NCBI GenBank assembly: GCA_963791635.1
Contig: CAWBTC010000017.1
Coordinates: forward strand, 372,001 to 436,000
DNA: 64,000 nt
Reading direction: 5' to 3'
From: VFMC01 sp963791635
Lineage (GTDB): Bacteria > Actinomycetota > Acidimicrobiia > Acidimicrobiales > Ilumatobacteraceae
Position 1 is the first letter of the stretch, and each line of letters begins with the position of its first letter. Under the pieces are notes generated by a model. That model was not told where the DNA came from. It saw nothing but the letters and a program-made list of their open reading frames with translations, and did not search any database. Of this stretch, positions 35,028 to 43,735 are shown piece after piece. Made by a program: the position numbers and the translations under genes.

Positions 35028-35858
35028 ATGAACATGTCGTTGAAGCGGATGCCCCTGCTTTTCGCAGACGTGTGCCGAGAGTGTTCCTCCGAAGTGGCTG
35101 CCAAGGCGGTGGCCTTCTACGACCCCGCCGACAAGCGCGTCGTCTGTCAGGCATGTCACGGCCCTGAGGCGAGCACCGACCCCCTGGCGTCCCTCCTCAC
35201 CACGCCATCGCTGCTCCACACGCCACCCGCCGCTGCAGGCTTCCCGCCGCCGGTCCGGGGCACTGCGGTGGCAGGACCCCCCACCGGGGTCAAGCGAGGC
35301 AAGTCGCCGATCGCCAAGCGCCGGGGAGGCCAGTCCGAGCGCGTTGATCGCGACCGTACGTTGGGCGCCTTGCTCGCGGGCGCGTTCGTCACAGGCGAGA
35401 CCGGTGGGCCGATCGTGGTGCTCCACAGCCGCCAGGCCCCCAACACCCGTGGGGTGATCGACCACCTCGTGGTCGCGTCATCCGGCGTGTGGGTGATCGA
35501 TGCGGCGCCCGGCGGCAAGGCAGAGCACCGACAGGTGGGCACCCGCCGATCGCCAGAGACACGCCTGTTCGTGAACGACACCGACCAGAGCGAACTCGTT
35601 GCCGGGATCGCCTGGCAGACGAATGCGATCCGAGCAGTGCTCGATCCGATCCACCTGGGCGAGTCGCCGATCCACCCCACGATCGTGCCGACGTCGCACG
35701 ATCAGGGCAGGTTTGCCAAGCCGTTCGAGATCGACGGCGTGCGCGTCACCTGGGGCAAGCATCTCACCGAGCTGATCGCCCAACCGGGCCCTCTCGACGA
35801 GCCGACGCTTCGAGCCATCACGATCCAGCTCAACTTGAAGCTCGCGACGAAGCGCTGA
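35028..35858 (+). CDS. Zinc-finger plus NERD-like domain protein
   Basis: The protein has 276 residues. The N-terminus has a CxxC...CxxC ribbon (CREC near 16-19, CQAC near 40-43). After a proline-rich linker, a NERD-like domain follows (about 110-260), with TRGVIDHLVVASSGVWVIDA, the strand that normally precedes the E/D-x-K active motif. Here the motif reads IDAAPGGKA, so a Lys is present but displaced. It shares this core with the shorter NERD-like proteins at 24.4 and 28.1 kb. A role in DNA binding or processing is inferred. It follows the DUF7002-like gene on the same strand. Confidence 0.65.
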   Translation: MNMSLKRMPLLFADVCRECSSEVAAKAVAFYDPADKRVVCQACHGPEASTDPLASLLTTPSLLHTPPAAAGFPPPVRGTAVAGPPTGVKRGKSPIAKRRGGQSERVDRDRTLGALLAGAFVTGETGGPIVVLHSRQAPNTRGVIDHLVVASSGVWVIDAAPGGKAEHRQVGTRRSPETRLFVNDTDQSELVAGIAWQTNAIRAVLDPIHLGESPIHPTIVPTSHDQGRFAKPFEIDGVRVTWGKHLTELIAQPGPLDEPTLRAITIQLNLKLATKR

Positions 35859-35990
35859 TCTGCGCGGTCGCGATGCTCGTCGGGCAGGCCACCCGACTCC
35901 GGCACCCGGGCACCCTCGTCCGTGGTCGTTGTCCCGGTCGGGCGAATCCGTTGCTCCCCCATCATCTCTCGGGCTCTCTAGGCTTGACGC

Positions 35991-36644
35991 ATGCTTCGAC
36001 TCGCCGCCTTCGTGCTCGCCGGGTCCTTGGTGCTCGCAGCGTGCAGCGCTGGTGACGAGTCAACGGATGCCTCCAACGACTCGATCGTGCTGCCGGCCAA
36101 GGTGTCGGCCACCACGGTCGCTGACGCCGTACCGTCCACCACCCGACCCGCAGCCACCGATGCAGCGCCGTCGACGTCTGTGGGCGGACCTCTCGTGGCT
36201 CCGATCGAGCTCGACCCGTGTCTCGTCGGGACGTGGAGCGTGTCGGTGGAGACCATCGGACTCCTCGTCGCCGCGGCAGTGCTGCCCGTGCCCGACCTCT
36301 CCCTCGCCCGCGGCGGCTTCACCGTCGTGTTGAACCCCGACGGTGCGGCGGCAGGCGACGCCGACTTCACCGCTGCGTTCTCCTTCGGTGAGACGTCCGG
36401 CGAGGCCGATGTTGCGTGGACCGGCTCTGGCACCTGGAGCACGTTCGACGGCAGCGTCACGCTCTCGCTCGATGAGCAACAGGGTGGCCTCACTGAGGTT
36501 CGCCTTGGCGGTGCCGCACAACCCGACAGCGCGCTCGAGGTCAACCTGCCACTGTCGGGGGGTCGGTACACGTGCACCGACACCGGACTCGAGGTCACCG
36601 GCACCACCGGTGACACGACCATCCCGCTCATCCTCGAGCGCTGA
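35991..36644 (+). CDS. Lipoprotein of unknown function
   Basis: The protein has 217 residues. The signal peptide ends in lipobox LAAC (Cys18), followed by a Ser/Thr/Ala-rich linker (about 19-70) and a compact beta-rich domain with one Cys pair (CLVGTW near 80, YTCTDTG near 193). It is presumably anchored to the outer face of the membrane. No family is recognised. It lies alone upstream of the subtilisin gene. Confidence 0.6.
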   Translation: MLRLAAFVLAGSLVLAACSAGDESTDASNDSIVLPAKVSATTVADAVPSTTRPAATDAAPSTSVGGPLVAPIELDPCLVGTWSVSVETIGLLVAAAVLPVPDLSLARGGFTVVLNPDGAAAGDADFTAAFSFGETSGEADVAWTGSGTWSTFDGSVTLSLDEQQGGLTEVRLGGAAQPDSALEVNLPLSGGRYTCTDTGLEVTGTTGDTTIPLILER

Positions 36645-36861
36645 TCGGAGTCGTGGCCCGCACCCGGCGGTGAGGTGACAGCACCGAGCAGCAGGTACGA
36701 CGGGGAGACGCGGGTTCACTGACGACGGGGCGACGATCCTGGGTGGCCCCCGGTCGGCAGGTGCCGCACCGCGTCAAGACTCTCTCTGGTCCGACACCAC
36801 GAGTGGTGATCCGGGAGTGATGGTTGGCACGAGACACCCCTCGGTCGGACGGTGGTGAGAT

Positions 36862-39800
36862 GTGCTGCTTGACGAATCCCGCTTTCGCCGGAGTCTGATC
36901 GTCGCCGCGCTCATCGTCACCTCGATCGTTCCCTCGGCGGCGGTTGCCGACGGCACCGGCACGCAGGTCTCCGCCGAGTTCGAGGTGGTGGTGGTCGACA
37001 CCGGCACGCCGGTGCCCGAGGTGCGCACCGAACGAGTCACGGGCGGTGAGTTCGTCGCCCTGCTCCGCGACGGTGACCCCGACACCGCCGTCTCCCGGCA
37101 GTCAACGTTCGCGCCGCTCGCGCCGCTCACCGTCGACCCGATCCGCGATCTCCAATGGCAGCTCGACGAGATCCACGTCGACGACGTCTGGGCCGCCGGG
37201 ATCACTGGAGCCGGGATCACCATCGGAGTGGTCGACACCGGGGTCGTCGGCGACGACCTGAACCTCGTTGCGGCCGCCGACTTCACCGGGGGTGCCGCCG
37301 GCAGGTTCGAGCACGGCACCACGGTTGCCTCGATCGCCGCCGCGACGCGCGCCAACGGCAGGGGTGGCAGCGGCGTGGCACCCGGTGCATCGATCGTGTC
37401 GGCCAAGGTGTGCTCGGGTGGCTCGTGTGCATCCGACGACATCGCCCGCGGGATCGTGTGGGTGGTCGGCCAGGGCGCCGACGTGGTGAACATCTCCCTC
37501 GGTGGACCCGCCAGCGCGGTCGTCGCTCAGACCATCGACTGGGCCGTGGCCCAGGGCGTCACCGTCGTGGCAGCGGCCGGGAACTCCAGCTGCAGCACTG
37601 CCCACACCTCGGGCTGCGACCCCACCGTCGACAACATCACCTACCCGGCCGGGTTCCCCAACGTCATCGCCGTGACGGCTACCAACTCCAGCGGCGCCAG
37701 CCCGTATTGGACCAGCAAGGGCAAACGCTCCATCGTCGCCGCCCCCGGAGAGTCGGTGTGGTACTCCACCAACGGGTTGTTCGGCACCAACGGCTCGGGC
37801 ACGTCGTTCGCCTCGCCGGTGGTGACGGGGATCGTCGCTCTCATGAGCGAGGCGGAGCCGACGCTCACGCCAACCGAGATCCAGGCCGCGCTGATGCTCT
37901 CGGCGATCCCATCGCAGGTCGACCTGATCCAGCCGACCGTCCCACGTGCCTGGTACTACGGCGCTGGCGACGTCGACGCTGCAGCTGCGATCGCGATGGC
38001 GTCAGCAGTTGCCGACTCAACGCTGATTGCGCCTTCCGTCATCAGCGGCAACCAGTCACTGAGCGTCTCGTGGCCTGCCGTCTCCGACGCCTCGTCGTAC
38101 TCGATCACCAGCGCTCCTGGCGGCAGTGTCACCACCACCACCACCGGCACGACGATCACCGGGCTCGAGAACGGCCGCACCTACGTGCTCTCGGTCTCCG
38201 CCGCCACACCGGGCGGCATCGAGCTGCTCGAGCCAACGTTCGGTGTCCCCTCATCGGCCGTCGCCGCACCGTCGCTCGCCGGCGTGAGTGGTTCCACCGC
38301 GGGTCAGGGTCGCGTGTTCGCGTGGTTCAACACGCCGCCCGCGAACGTGAGTGCTTCAGCGACGCTGAACGGAGTGCGGCTCGGCTCGTCGAGCATCACC
38401 GAGTCGCCGACATCATCGGGCAACTTCTACGCCTCGTGGCCCACCACCTCACCTGTCGCCAACGGCGCGCTCGACGTGTGGTTCGAGAGCGGACTCGGTG
38501 CCACCTCCCCACATGCATCATCGATCGTCTCGGTCACGCGGCTGTTGCAAACGCCGCCGGGCGTCAACTCGTCGACCGCCGCTGGAGTCACGACCGTCAC
38601 GTGGAACCCGTCCACCGTGCTCGGTGGACCGTTCGACGGCGACTTGGCCACGAGCTACGTCGTGAGCGCGTTTGGATTCCGCAAGGCCACCGGCTCGTCC
38701 GACAGCCGTGAGAACCTGACCACCAGCTCCAACTCGATCCAGCTCTCGCTGTGGGAAGGGGTCACCTACTCGGTGTACATCACTGCACTCCACGCGCCGA
38801 CCGGGATGCAGTCGAGTTGGTACTCCACGACCGTGCTCGCCCTCCCCCCACCCCTTCCCGCACTCGCAAACCCCACGGTGACCCCGAGCGGCACCAACGT
38901 GATCGTCGGCTTCGACACGCAGGCTGCAGCAGACGCGATCCTGCTCACGAGCTCGGAGCAGGTGCCGTTCGTCGTCGGTCCCCCGCAGCCCGCGGGTGGT
39001 GGGCGGTCGCAGGTGACGGTGTCGCTGTCGACACTCGCGCTGGAGCCGGGCGATGCGGCCCGACTGTGCGTTGCCGCCACTGAGTACTTCGACGGCACTG
39101 CGTTCTCGCAACACGGCGCATGGTCGACCGGCGTCTCGTTCTACGCGGGGACGAGTGCCGGCACCGACAACGACTCGTGCACCACCAACAACCCTCCGGG
39201 CGTGACACCGCTCAGCACCACGACGACTCCCTCCACCACGTGGCCCGCGCCGATCACCACGACGACGATCGCTCCTCCCACCGGCGTGCCGTCCGCAACG
39301 ACGACCTCGACGATCGCCCCGGCCACCACGGCACCGGCCACCGCCACACCCGCCATCACCGCACGGGCGGCACGGTTCGAGCCGATCACCCCCGAGCGAC
39401 TTGTCGATACTCGCCGCGCCGATGGCGCGGCAGTCGCGGCGCGCGTGCTCGCCGGTCAGACCCTGCGCGTCCCGATCGCCGGCAAGGGCGCGATCGATGC
39501 CAACGCCACCGCGGTCTCCGCGAACGTGACCGCTGTCGGCGCCACCGCCTCAGGCTTCCTCACGGTCTGGGCGTGCGGTTCCGACCGGCCTCGCACCGCC
39601 TCGGTCAACTACACCCGCGGCAGCGTGGATGCGAACGCGGTCCTCGTCGATCTCGGCGGCGGGGAGCTGTGCGTGTACTCGATGGCCACCGTCGACGTCG
39701 TGGTCGATGTCACTGGAGTGTTCGTCGGCACCACCCGTGCGTTCGAGCCGCTCACGCCCAGTCGCGTCATCGACACCCGCGAATCCGGCCGGCGCCTGCC

Positions 39801-40443
39801 TCCTGGCGGGACGATCGCGATCGCGGTCAGCGGCAACAACGGTGTGCCGGTCGACGCCACTGCCGTCACGCTCAACGTCACGGCTGCCAACCCGGGCAAC
39901 GCCGGCTTCGTCACGTTGTGGCCGTGCGGTAGCGAACGCCCCGCCACGTCCAACCTCAACGTGACCGCCGGAGACACCCGGCCCAACCTCGTGACCGTGA
40001 AGGTGGGTGATGGCGGACGCGTGTGTGTGTACAGCCAGGGTGCCGTCGACCTCGTCGTCGACGTCAGCGGGTGGTGGGGAAGCACCGGCCGCTACGCCTA
40101 CGCACCGGTTGCCCCCTTCCGGCTGGCCGACACACGAGAGACCCCTGGCCTATCCCGACTCGCCGCCGGTGCCGTCTTGCGCGTCCGTGCGACCGGAGTG
40201 GGCGGCGTGCCGACGAATGCCCGTGCCGTGGCCGCGAACGTCACCGTCGTCGATCCATCGGACGCGGGCTTCGTCACGATCTGGCCATGCGGGGAGCGGC
40301 CCACGGCGAGCGCCGGCAACTATCGAGCCGGCGCCATCCGAGCGAACGCCGCCATCGGCGCCGTCACAGTCGACGGGGACCTCTGCCTGTTCACGCTCGC
40401 AACCACTGACGTCGTGATCGACATCACTGGCTACTGGAGCTGA
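36862..40443 (+). CDS. Secreted subtilisin (S8) with Fn3-like and three DTR repeats
   Basis: The protein has 1,193 residues. A signal peptide (1-29, ending AVAD) leads to the S8 domain with Asp125 (GVVDTG), His151 (HGTTVAS) and Ser315 (GTSFASP). Beta-sandwich, Fn3-like segments (about 390-760) follow, then a Thr/Pro-rich linker (785-830). Three DTR repeats finish the protein (opening PERLVDTR near 845, PSRVIDTR near 970, PFRLADTR near 1090), the last ending VVIDITGYWS at the C-terminus. There is no membrane or sortase anchor. It is an exported protease. The repeats are shared with the metallopeptidase at 4-6 kb and probably mediate attachment (inference). A short hairpin follows the stop. Confidence 0.85.
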   Translation: MLLDESRFRRSLIVAALIVTSIVPSAAVADGTGTQVSAEFEVVVVDTGTPVPEVRTERVTGGEFVALLRDGDPDTAVSRQSTFAPLAPLTVDPIRDLQWQLDEIHVDDVWAAGITGAGITIGVVDTGVVGDDLNLVAAADFTGGAAGRFEHGTTVASIAAATRANGRGGSGVAPGASIVSAKVCSGGSCASDDIARGIVWVVGQGADVVNISLGGPASAVVAQTIDWAVAQGVTVVAAAGNSSCSTAHTSGCDPTVDNITYPAGFPNVIAVTATNSSGASPYWTSKGKRSIVAAPGESVWYSTNGLFGTNGSGTSFASPVVTGIVALMSEAEPTLTPTEIQAALMLSAIPSQVDLIQPTVPRAWYYGAGDVDAAAAIAMASAVADSTLIAPSVISGNQSLSVSWPAVSDASSYSITSAPGGSVTTTTTGTTITGLENGRTYVLSVSAATPGGIELLEPTFGVPSSAVAAPSLAGVSGSTAGQGRVFAWFNTPPANVSASATLNGVRLGSSSITESPTSSGNFYASWPTTSPVANGALDVWFESGLGATSPHASSIVSVTRLLQTPPGVNSSTAAGVTTVTWNPSTVLGGPFDGDLATSYVVSAFGFRKATGSSDSRENLTTSSNSIQLSLWEGVTYSVYITALHAPTGMQSSWYSTTVLALPPPLPALANPTVTPSGTNVIVGFDTQAAADAILLTSSEQVPFVVGPPQPAGGGRSQVTVSLSTLALEPGDAARLCVAATEYFDGTAFSQHGAWSTGVSFYAGTSAGTDNDSCTTNNPPGVTPLSTTTTPSTTWPAPITTTTIAPPTGVPSATTTSTIAPATTAPATATPAITARAARFEPITPERLVDTRRADGAAVAARVLAGQTLRVPIAGKGAIDANATAVSANVTAVGATASGFLTVWACGSDRPRTASVNYTRGSVDANAVLVDLGGGELCVYSMATVDVVVDVTGVFVGTTRAFEPLTPSRVIDTRESGRRLPPGGTIAIAVSGNNGVPVDATAVTLNVTAANPGNAGFVTLWPCGSERPATSNLNVTAGDTRPNLVTVKVGDGGRVCVYSQGAVDLVVDVSGWWGSTGRYAYAPVAPFRLADTRETPGLSRLAAGAVLRVRATGVGGVPTNARAVAANVTVVDPSDAGFVTIWPCGERPTASAGNYRAGAIRANAAIGAVTVDGDLCLFTLATTDVVIDITGYWS

Positions 40444-40447
40444 CGGC

Positions 40448-40466
40448 CCACTTCGAAAAGAAGTGG
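40448..40466 (+). terminator. Hairpin after the subtilisin gene
   Basis: CCACTTC (40448-40454), loop GAAAA, GAAGTGG (40460-40466): a perfect 7-bp stem five bases after the stop codon. No T-tract follows, so termination efficiency is uncertain. Confidence 0.55.
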
Positions 40467-40587
40467 TCTCACCGCGGAACTCCGATCGGGTGGCGTGCAT
40501 CAGTCCGCCTTGCCGTCGACGCCTGGAGTCGCGATCTCGATGCCGCGCACACTGGACGCCCGAGGTGTCCGGGCGCAAGATCGACGG

Positions 40588-41859
40588 ATGCGCCCGTTCG
40601 TTGCACTCCTCGCCGCCGTCTTCGTCGCGGCTGCCGCCGGGTGTGGCGGCGATGTCGGCGGCGTGATCGCCGAGAGGGCCAACCGTGCCGGTACGGCGCT
40701 CGACCCGACAGTCGGCCCGGCCGGCCCCACGGCAGTCCCGAATCCCCAACGATCGGTGCCCAACGGGTTCCCGAGCAATCCGGTGCCTGTCGATCAGCCG
40801 GTCCAGCCGGTCCAGCCGATTCCTGACGTCTCGGTCGAGCCGCCGCCGGGCGGCGCCACCGGCAATGGCGATGCTGTGATGTTCCGCCCGTTCACCGTGG
40901 TCGATCCGGCGAGCAATGGGATCGCCGCACTCGACGTGCTCGTTCCAGCCGGTTGGGAGGCGTCGGGCAGCGTGGAATGGATGCCGCTGTGGGCTCGACT
41001 CGCGATACTGCACACACGCGTCCGTGACCCCTTCACCGGTCTCACGATCGATTGGCTGCCCGTCCAGAACTTCATGTACTTCACGCCGCCGGCAGGATTC
41101 GAGGTGCCGATCGGTGGCAACTACCAAGGCAAGGCCTACGTGCCTCCGATCACCGATCCGGTGCAGTTCGTGCGCGAGTTCTGGATGCCCTCAGTGCTCT
41201 CGCACCTCCAGAACGCGACCGTTGCCTTCGTCGAAGACCAGCCGGCGATCGCCCAGGAGGCCATCCGCGGCTCCGATGGCAACGCAAGCGCAGGCGCCTG
41301 GCGAATCCGTTACGAGTACGACTTCGAGGGTGTGGCATGGGAACAGGACGTGTCGTTCTCCTTGCTGTGGGTCGGCAACGACCCGCTGTCGTGGTATGTC
41401 AACCTCGCCTCGACGGCTGGCGCTCCGAGGGGTGAGCTCGACCGTCAGGCGGGTGTCGTCTCGGCGGTCATCTCCAGTCGCAGGACGACGGTCGAGTGGG
41501 AGGCCAACTATCGCCTCGTGACGCAGCTCTTCTACCAAGGCATCCAGCAGCAGATGGCCGACACCGTTCGCTTCGGCGAGCTGCTTGCCCAGTACCGGGC
41601 AGAGAGCCAGGCCCTGCAGCAGCAGGTGTTCGACGAGCGGATGGCGTCCATCGACCGGCAGAACCAGATCTTCCGCGAAACCCTCGGTGGTGTGCAGGGC
41701 TACGACGATCCGGTGAACGGAGGAGTGGTGCAGTTGCCACTCGGCTGGGACACCTACTGGGTGAATCAGCAGGGCGAGTACATCGCCGTGTCCGATCCGG
41801 ACTTCGATCCCAACACGCTGAACGACGGCGTCTGGACCCAGCTCGAACCCCGAGCTTGA
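40588..41859 (+). CDS. Lipoprotein of unknown function
   Basis: The protein has 423 residues from ATG 40588. The signal peptide ends AAAAGC (Cys18 or 19). A Pro-rich linker (55-90, with repeated QPVQP) leads to a domain (100-300) with LDVLVPAGWEASGSVEWMP. A Gln-rich helical segment (320-375, QQQM...QALQQQVF) that could form a coiled coil follows, then a C-terminal block VQLPLGWDTYWVNQQGEYI. This last part resembles exported proteins of unknown function in which an ending LP.GY..yWvn..Geyi recurs. It is extracellular and membrane-anchored by lipid. The longer upstream frame adds nothing signal-like. Confidence 0.6.
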   Translation: MRPFVALLAAVFVAAAAGCGGDVGGVIAERANRAGTALDPTVGPAGPTAVPNPQRSVPNGFPSNPVPVDQPVQPVQPIPDVSVEPPPGGATGNGDAVMFRPFTVVDPASNGIAALDVLVPAGWEASGSVEWMPLWARLAILHTRVRDPFTGLTIDWLPVQNFMYFTPPAGFEVPIGGNYQGKAYVPPITDPVQFVREFWMPSVLSHLQNATVAFVEDQPAIAQEAIRGSDGNASAGAWRIRYEYDFEGVAWEQDVSFSLLWVGNDPLSWYVNLASTAGAPRGELDRQAGVVSAVISSRRTTVEWEANYRLVTQLFYQGIQQQMADTVRFGELLAQYRAESQALQQQVFDERMASIDRQNQIFRETLGGVQGYDDPVNGGVVQLPLGWDTYWVNQQGEYIAVSDPDFDPNTLNDGVWTQLEPRA

Positions 41860-41951
41860 ACGGCCTCGGTCGCCTCGCACGGATCGACAACACGATCATC
41901 ACCGGATGAGCGATCCGGGCGTGCGCGTTTCGGCAATCGTTGGGGTTCGAG

Positions 41952-41989
41952 TTGAAATGACCAGAACGCGCTGGTATAGTTCTTGTCAT
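41952..41989 (+). promoter_or_regulatory. Leaderless sigma-70 promoter with overlapping operator for nrtR-like gene
   Basis: -35 TTGAAA (41952-41957), 17-bp spacer and -10 TATAGT (41975-41980) are close to consensus. Transcription would begin at about 41987-41988, the A of the start codon. Across it lies an 11-bp inverted repeat ATGACCAGAAC (41957-41967) and GTTCTTGTCAT (41979-41989), with one mismatch and an 11-base spacer. A bound repressor would cover the -10 and the start, which fits autoregulation. Confidence 0.7.
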
Positions 41990-42743
41990 GACGACCAAAA
42001 CCAGGCGAGGGAAGCCGCCGGCGGGCTACGACCCTGCACAGTTCCCGGCGTTCGCGGTCACCGTGGACGTGGTGATCCTCACGATGGTCGACGGCGAGCT
42101 GCAAGTGCTGCTGGTGCGGCGCGCGCAGGACCCGTTCGCGCAGATGTGGGCGATCCCTGGTGGCTTCAAGCTCCCCACCGAGACGCTCGACGAAGCGGCC
42201 CGGCGAGAGCTCGTGGAGGAGACCGGTGTCGATGCGGCCCGCATGCTCGCCCAGTTCGGTGCGTACGGCGACCCCGATCGCGACCCGCGGATGAACGTCG
42301 TCACCGTCGGCTACGTCGCCGTGCTGCGTCATGTCGGAACGATCGAGGCCGGTACCGACGCCGCCGAGGCCGAACTGCATCGGGTGAGCGACGTGCTCGA
42401 CGGTCGCGTCGAGCTCGCCTTCGACCACCTCCGCATCATCAGCGACGCGATCGCCCGTGTGCGCACCGACCTCGAGGTCACCGGCATCGCGACCTCCTTC
42501 GTCGGCACCACCTTCACGCTCGCCGAGCTGCGCGCCGTCTACGAGGCGGCGTGGGGTGTGTCGCTCGACAGCGCCAACTTCCGCCGCAGCGTTGCGAGCG
42601 AGGCGGGCTGGGTGATCCCCACCGGTCGTCGTGCCCCATCGGGCTCGTCGGGCGGCAAGCCCGCAGAGCTGTTCAAGGCCGGCAAGGCGTGGAAGCAGGG
42701 TGGGCCCATCCGCCGCCCGCGATCGATCAAACGGGGAGCCTGA
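41988..42743 (+). CDS. NrtR-like Nudix-family transcriptional regulator
   Basis: The protein has 251 residues. The N-terminal Nudix domain has a complete box, G59-x5-E65-x7-R73-E74-x2-E77-E78-x-G80. The C-terminal winged helix contains TFTLAELRAVYEAAWGVSLDSANFRR (about 170-196), the hallmark of the NrtR group, whose members sense ADP-ribose-type ligands and repress NAD or sugar metabolism genes. The mRNA should be leaderless, and a palindromic operator overlaps its start. The oxidoreductase gene begins one base after the stop, so it is co-transcribed and a likely member of the regulon. An intact Nudix box may mean real hydrolase activity. Confidence 0.82.
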   Translation: MTTKTRRGKPPAGYDPAQFPAFAVTVDVVILTMVDGELQVLLVRRAQDPFAQMWAIPGGFKLPTETLDEAARRELVEETGVDAARMLAQFGAYGDPDRDPRMNVVTVGYVAVLRHVGTIEAGTDAAEAELHRVSDVLDGRVELAFDHLRIISDAIARVRTDLEVTGIATSFVGTTFTLAELRAVYEAAWGVSLDSANFRRSVASEAGWVIPTGRRAPSGSSGGKPAELFKAGKAWKQGGPIRRPRSIKRGA

Positions 42744-42744
42744 C

Positions 42745-43710
42745 ATGCGCGCTGTCGTCCAGGACAGGTACGGCAAGCCAGAGGTGCTCCGCATCGAAGC
42801 GGTGGAGCGTCCTGCACCCTTGCCCGGTGAGGTGCTCGTCGCCGTGCACGCCTCCACGGTGAACCGCACCGACACCGGCTTCCGCTCAGCGAAGCCCTGG
42901 ATCTCTCGTGCCTTCAGCGGTTGGCGCGGGCCCAAGCACCGCATCACCGGCGCCGAGTTCGCAGGCGTCGTCGTCGAAGCGGCCGGCGATGTCACCGACT
43001 TCGCCGTGGGTGACCGCGTGTTCGGTGTGAACATCGAGAGCTTCGGCGCGCACGCCGAGTACATGCGCATGCGGGCCGCCGGTGCGATCGCCCGTCTGCC
43101 CGATGGCATCTCGTTCGACGAGGGCGCTGCGGTCTCCGACGGTGTGGTGCTCGCGAACAACTACCTGCAGCGTTGCGCGCTCGGCCCCGATCGAACGATC
43201 TGTGTGTACGGAGCCTCGGGATCGATCGGCACCGCCGCAGTGCAGCTCGCCAGGCAGACGGGGGCACATGTGACCGCAGTGTGCACCTCCGACACGCTCG
43301 ATCTGGTGCGTTCGCTCGGTGCCGACGAGGTGTTCGATCACGCCGCGATCGACTTCACCACGCTGGGCCGAAAGTGGGATGTGATCCTCGACGCGGTGGG
43401 CAAGCGCAGCTTCCGGCAGTGCCGCACATCGCTCACGAAGCACGGGATCTACTTCAACACCGAATTGGGCTTCCTGTGGGCAAATCCACTGATCGCGGTC
43501 GTGACCAGATGGTTGCCAGGACGATCGGCGCCGTTCCCGATCCCGCGCTACGGCAAGCCGGACATCGAGTCGGTCGCGGCGCTCCTGGCCGACGGCAGGT
43601 TCCGGGCAGTGATCGATCGGCGCTACCCGCTCGAGCAGATCGCCGACGCTCACCGCTTCGTCGAAACCGCCACCAAGATCGGCAACGTCGTCATCACGAT
43701 CGCCGAGTGA
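42745..43710 (+). CDS. NAD(P)-dependent medium-chain oxidoreductase (quinone reductase-like)
   Basis: The protein has 321 residues from ATG 42745; earlier frame is within the NrtR gene. Typical MDR features: MRAVVQDRYGKPEVLRIEAVERP start, G-H-x-like ITGAEFAGVVVEAAGDVTDFAVGDRVFG (about 70-97), and the Rossmann motif VYGASGSIGTAAVQLA (about 153-168). Structural-zinc cysteines are absent, as in quinone oxidoreductases. It is co-transcribed with the NrtR-like regulator. The reaction is probably NAD(P)H-dependent reduction of a quinone or enone, with the substrate unknown. The pairing with an ADP-ribose-sensing regulator hints at redox or NAD homeostasis. Confidence 0.82.
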   Translation: MRAVVQDRYGKPEVLRIEAVERPAPLPGEVLVAVHASTVNRTDTGFRSAKPWISRAFSGWRGPKHRITGAEFAGVVVEAAGDVTDFAVGDRVFGVNIESFGAHAEYMRMRAAGAIARLPDGISFDEGAAVSDGVVLANNYLQRCALGPDRTICVYGASGSIGTAAVQLARQTGAHVTAVCTSDTLDLVRSLGADEVFDHAAIDFTTLGRKWDVILDAVGKRSFRQCRTSLTKHGIYFNTELGFLWANPLIAVVTRWLPGRSAPFPIPRYGKPDIESVAALLADGRFRAVIDRRYPLEQIADAHRFVETATKIGNVVITIAE

Positions 43711-43735
43711 TCCGCCGAGTGATCCGCCGATCCTC

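Noticed and set aside
34139..35104. Extension of the SEC-C protein to 973 residues
   Set aside because: The extra N-terminus is antisense to the DUF7002-like and NERD genes and has no protein-like pattern.
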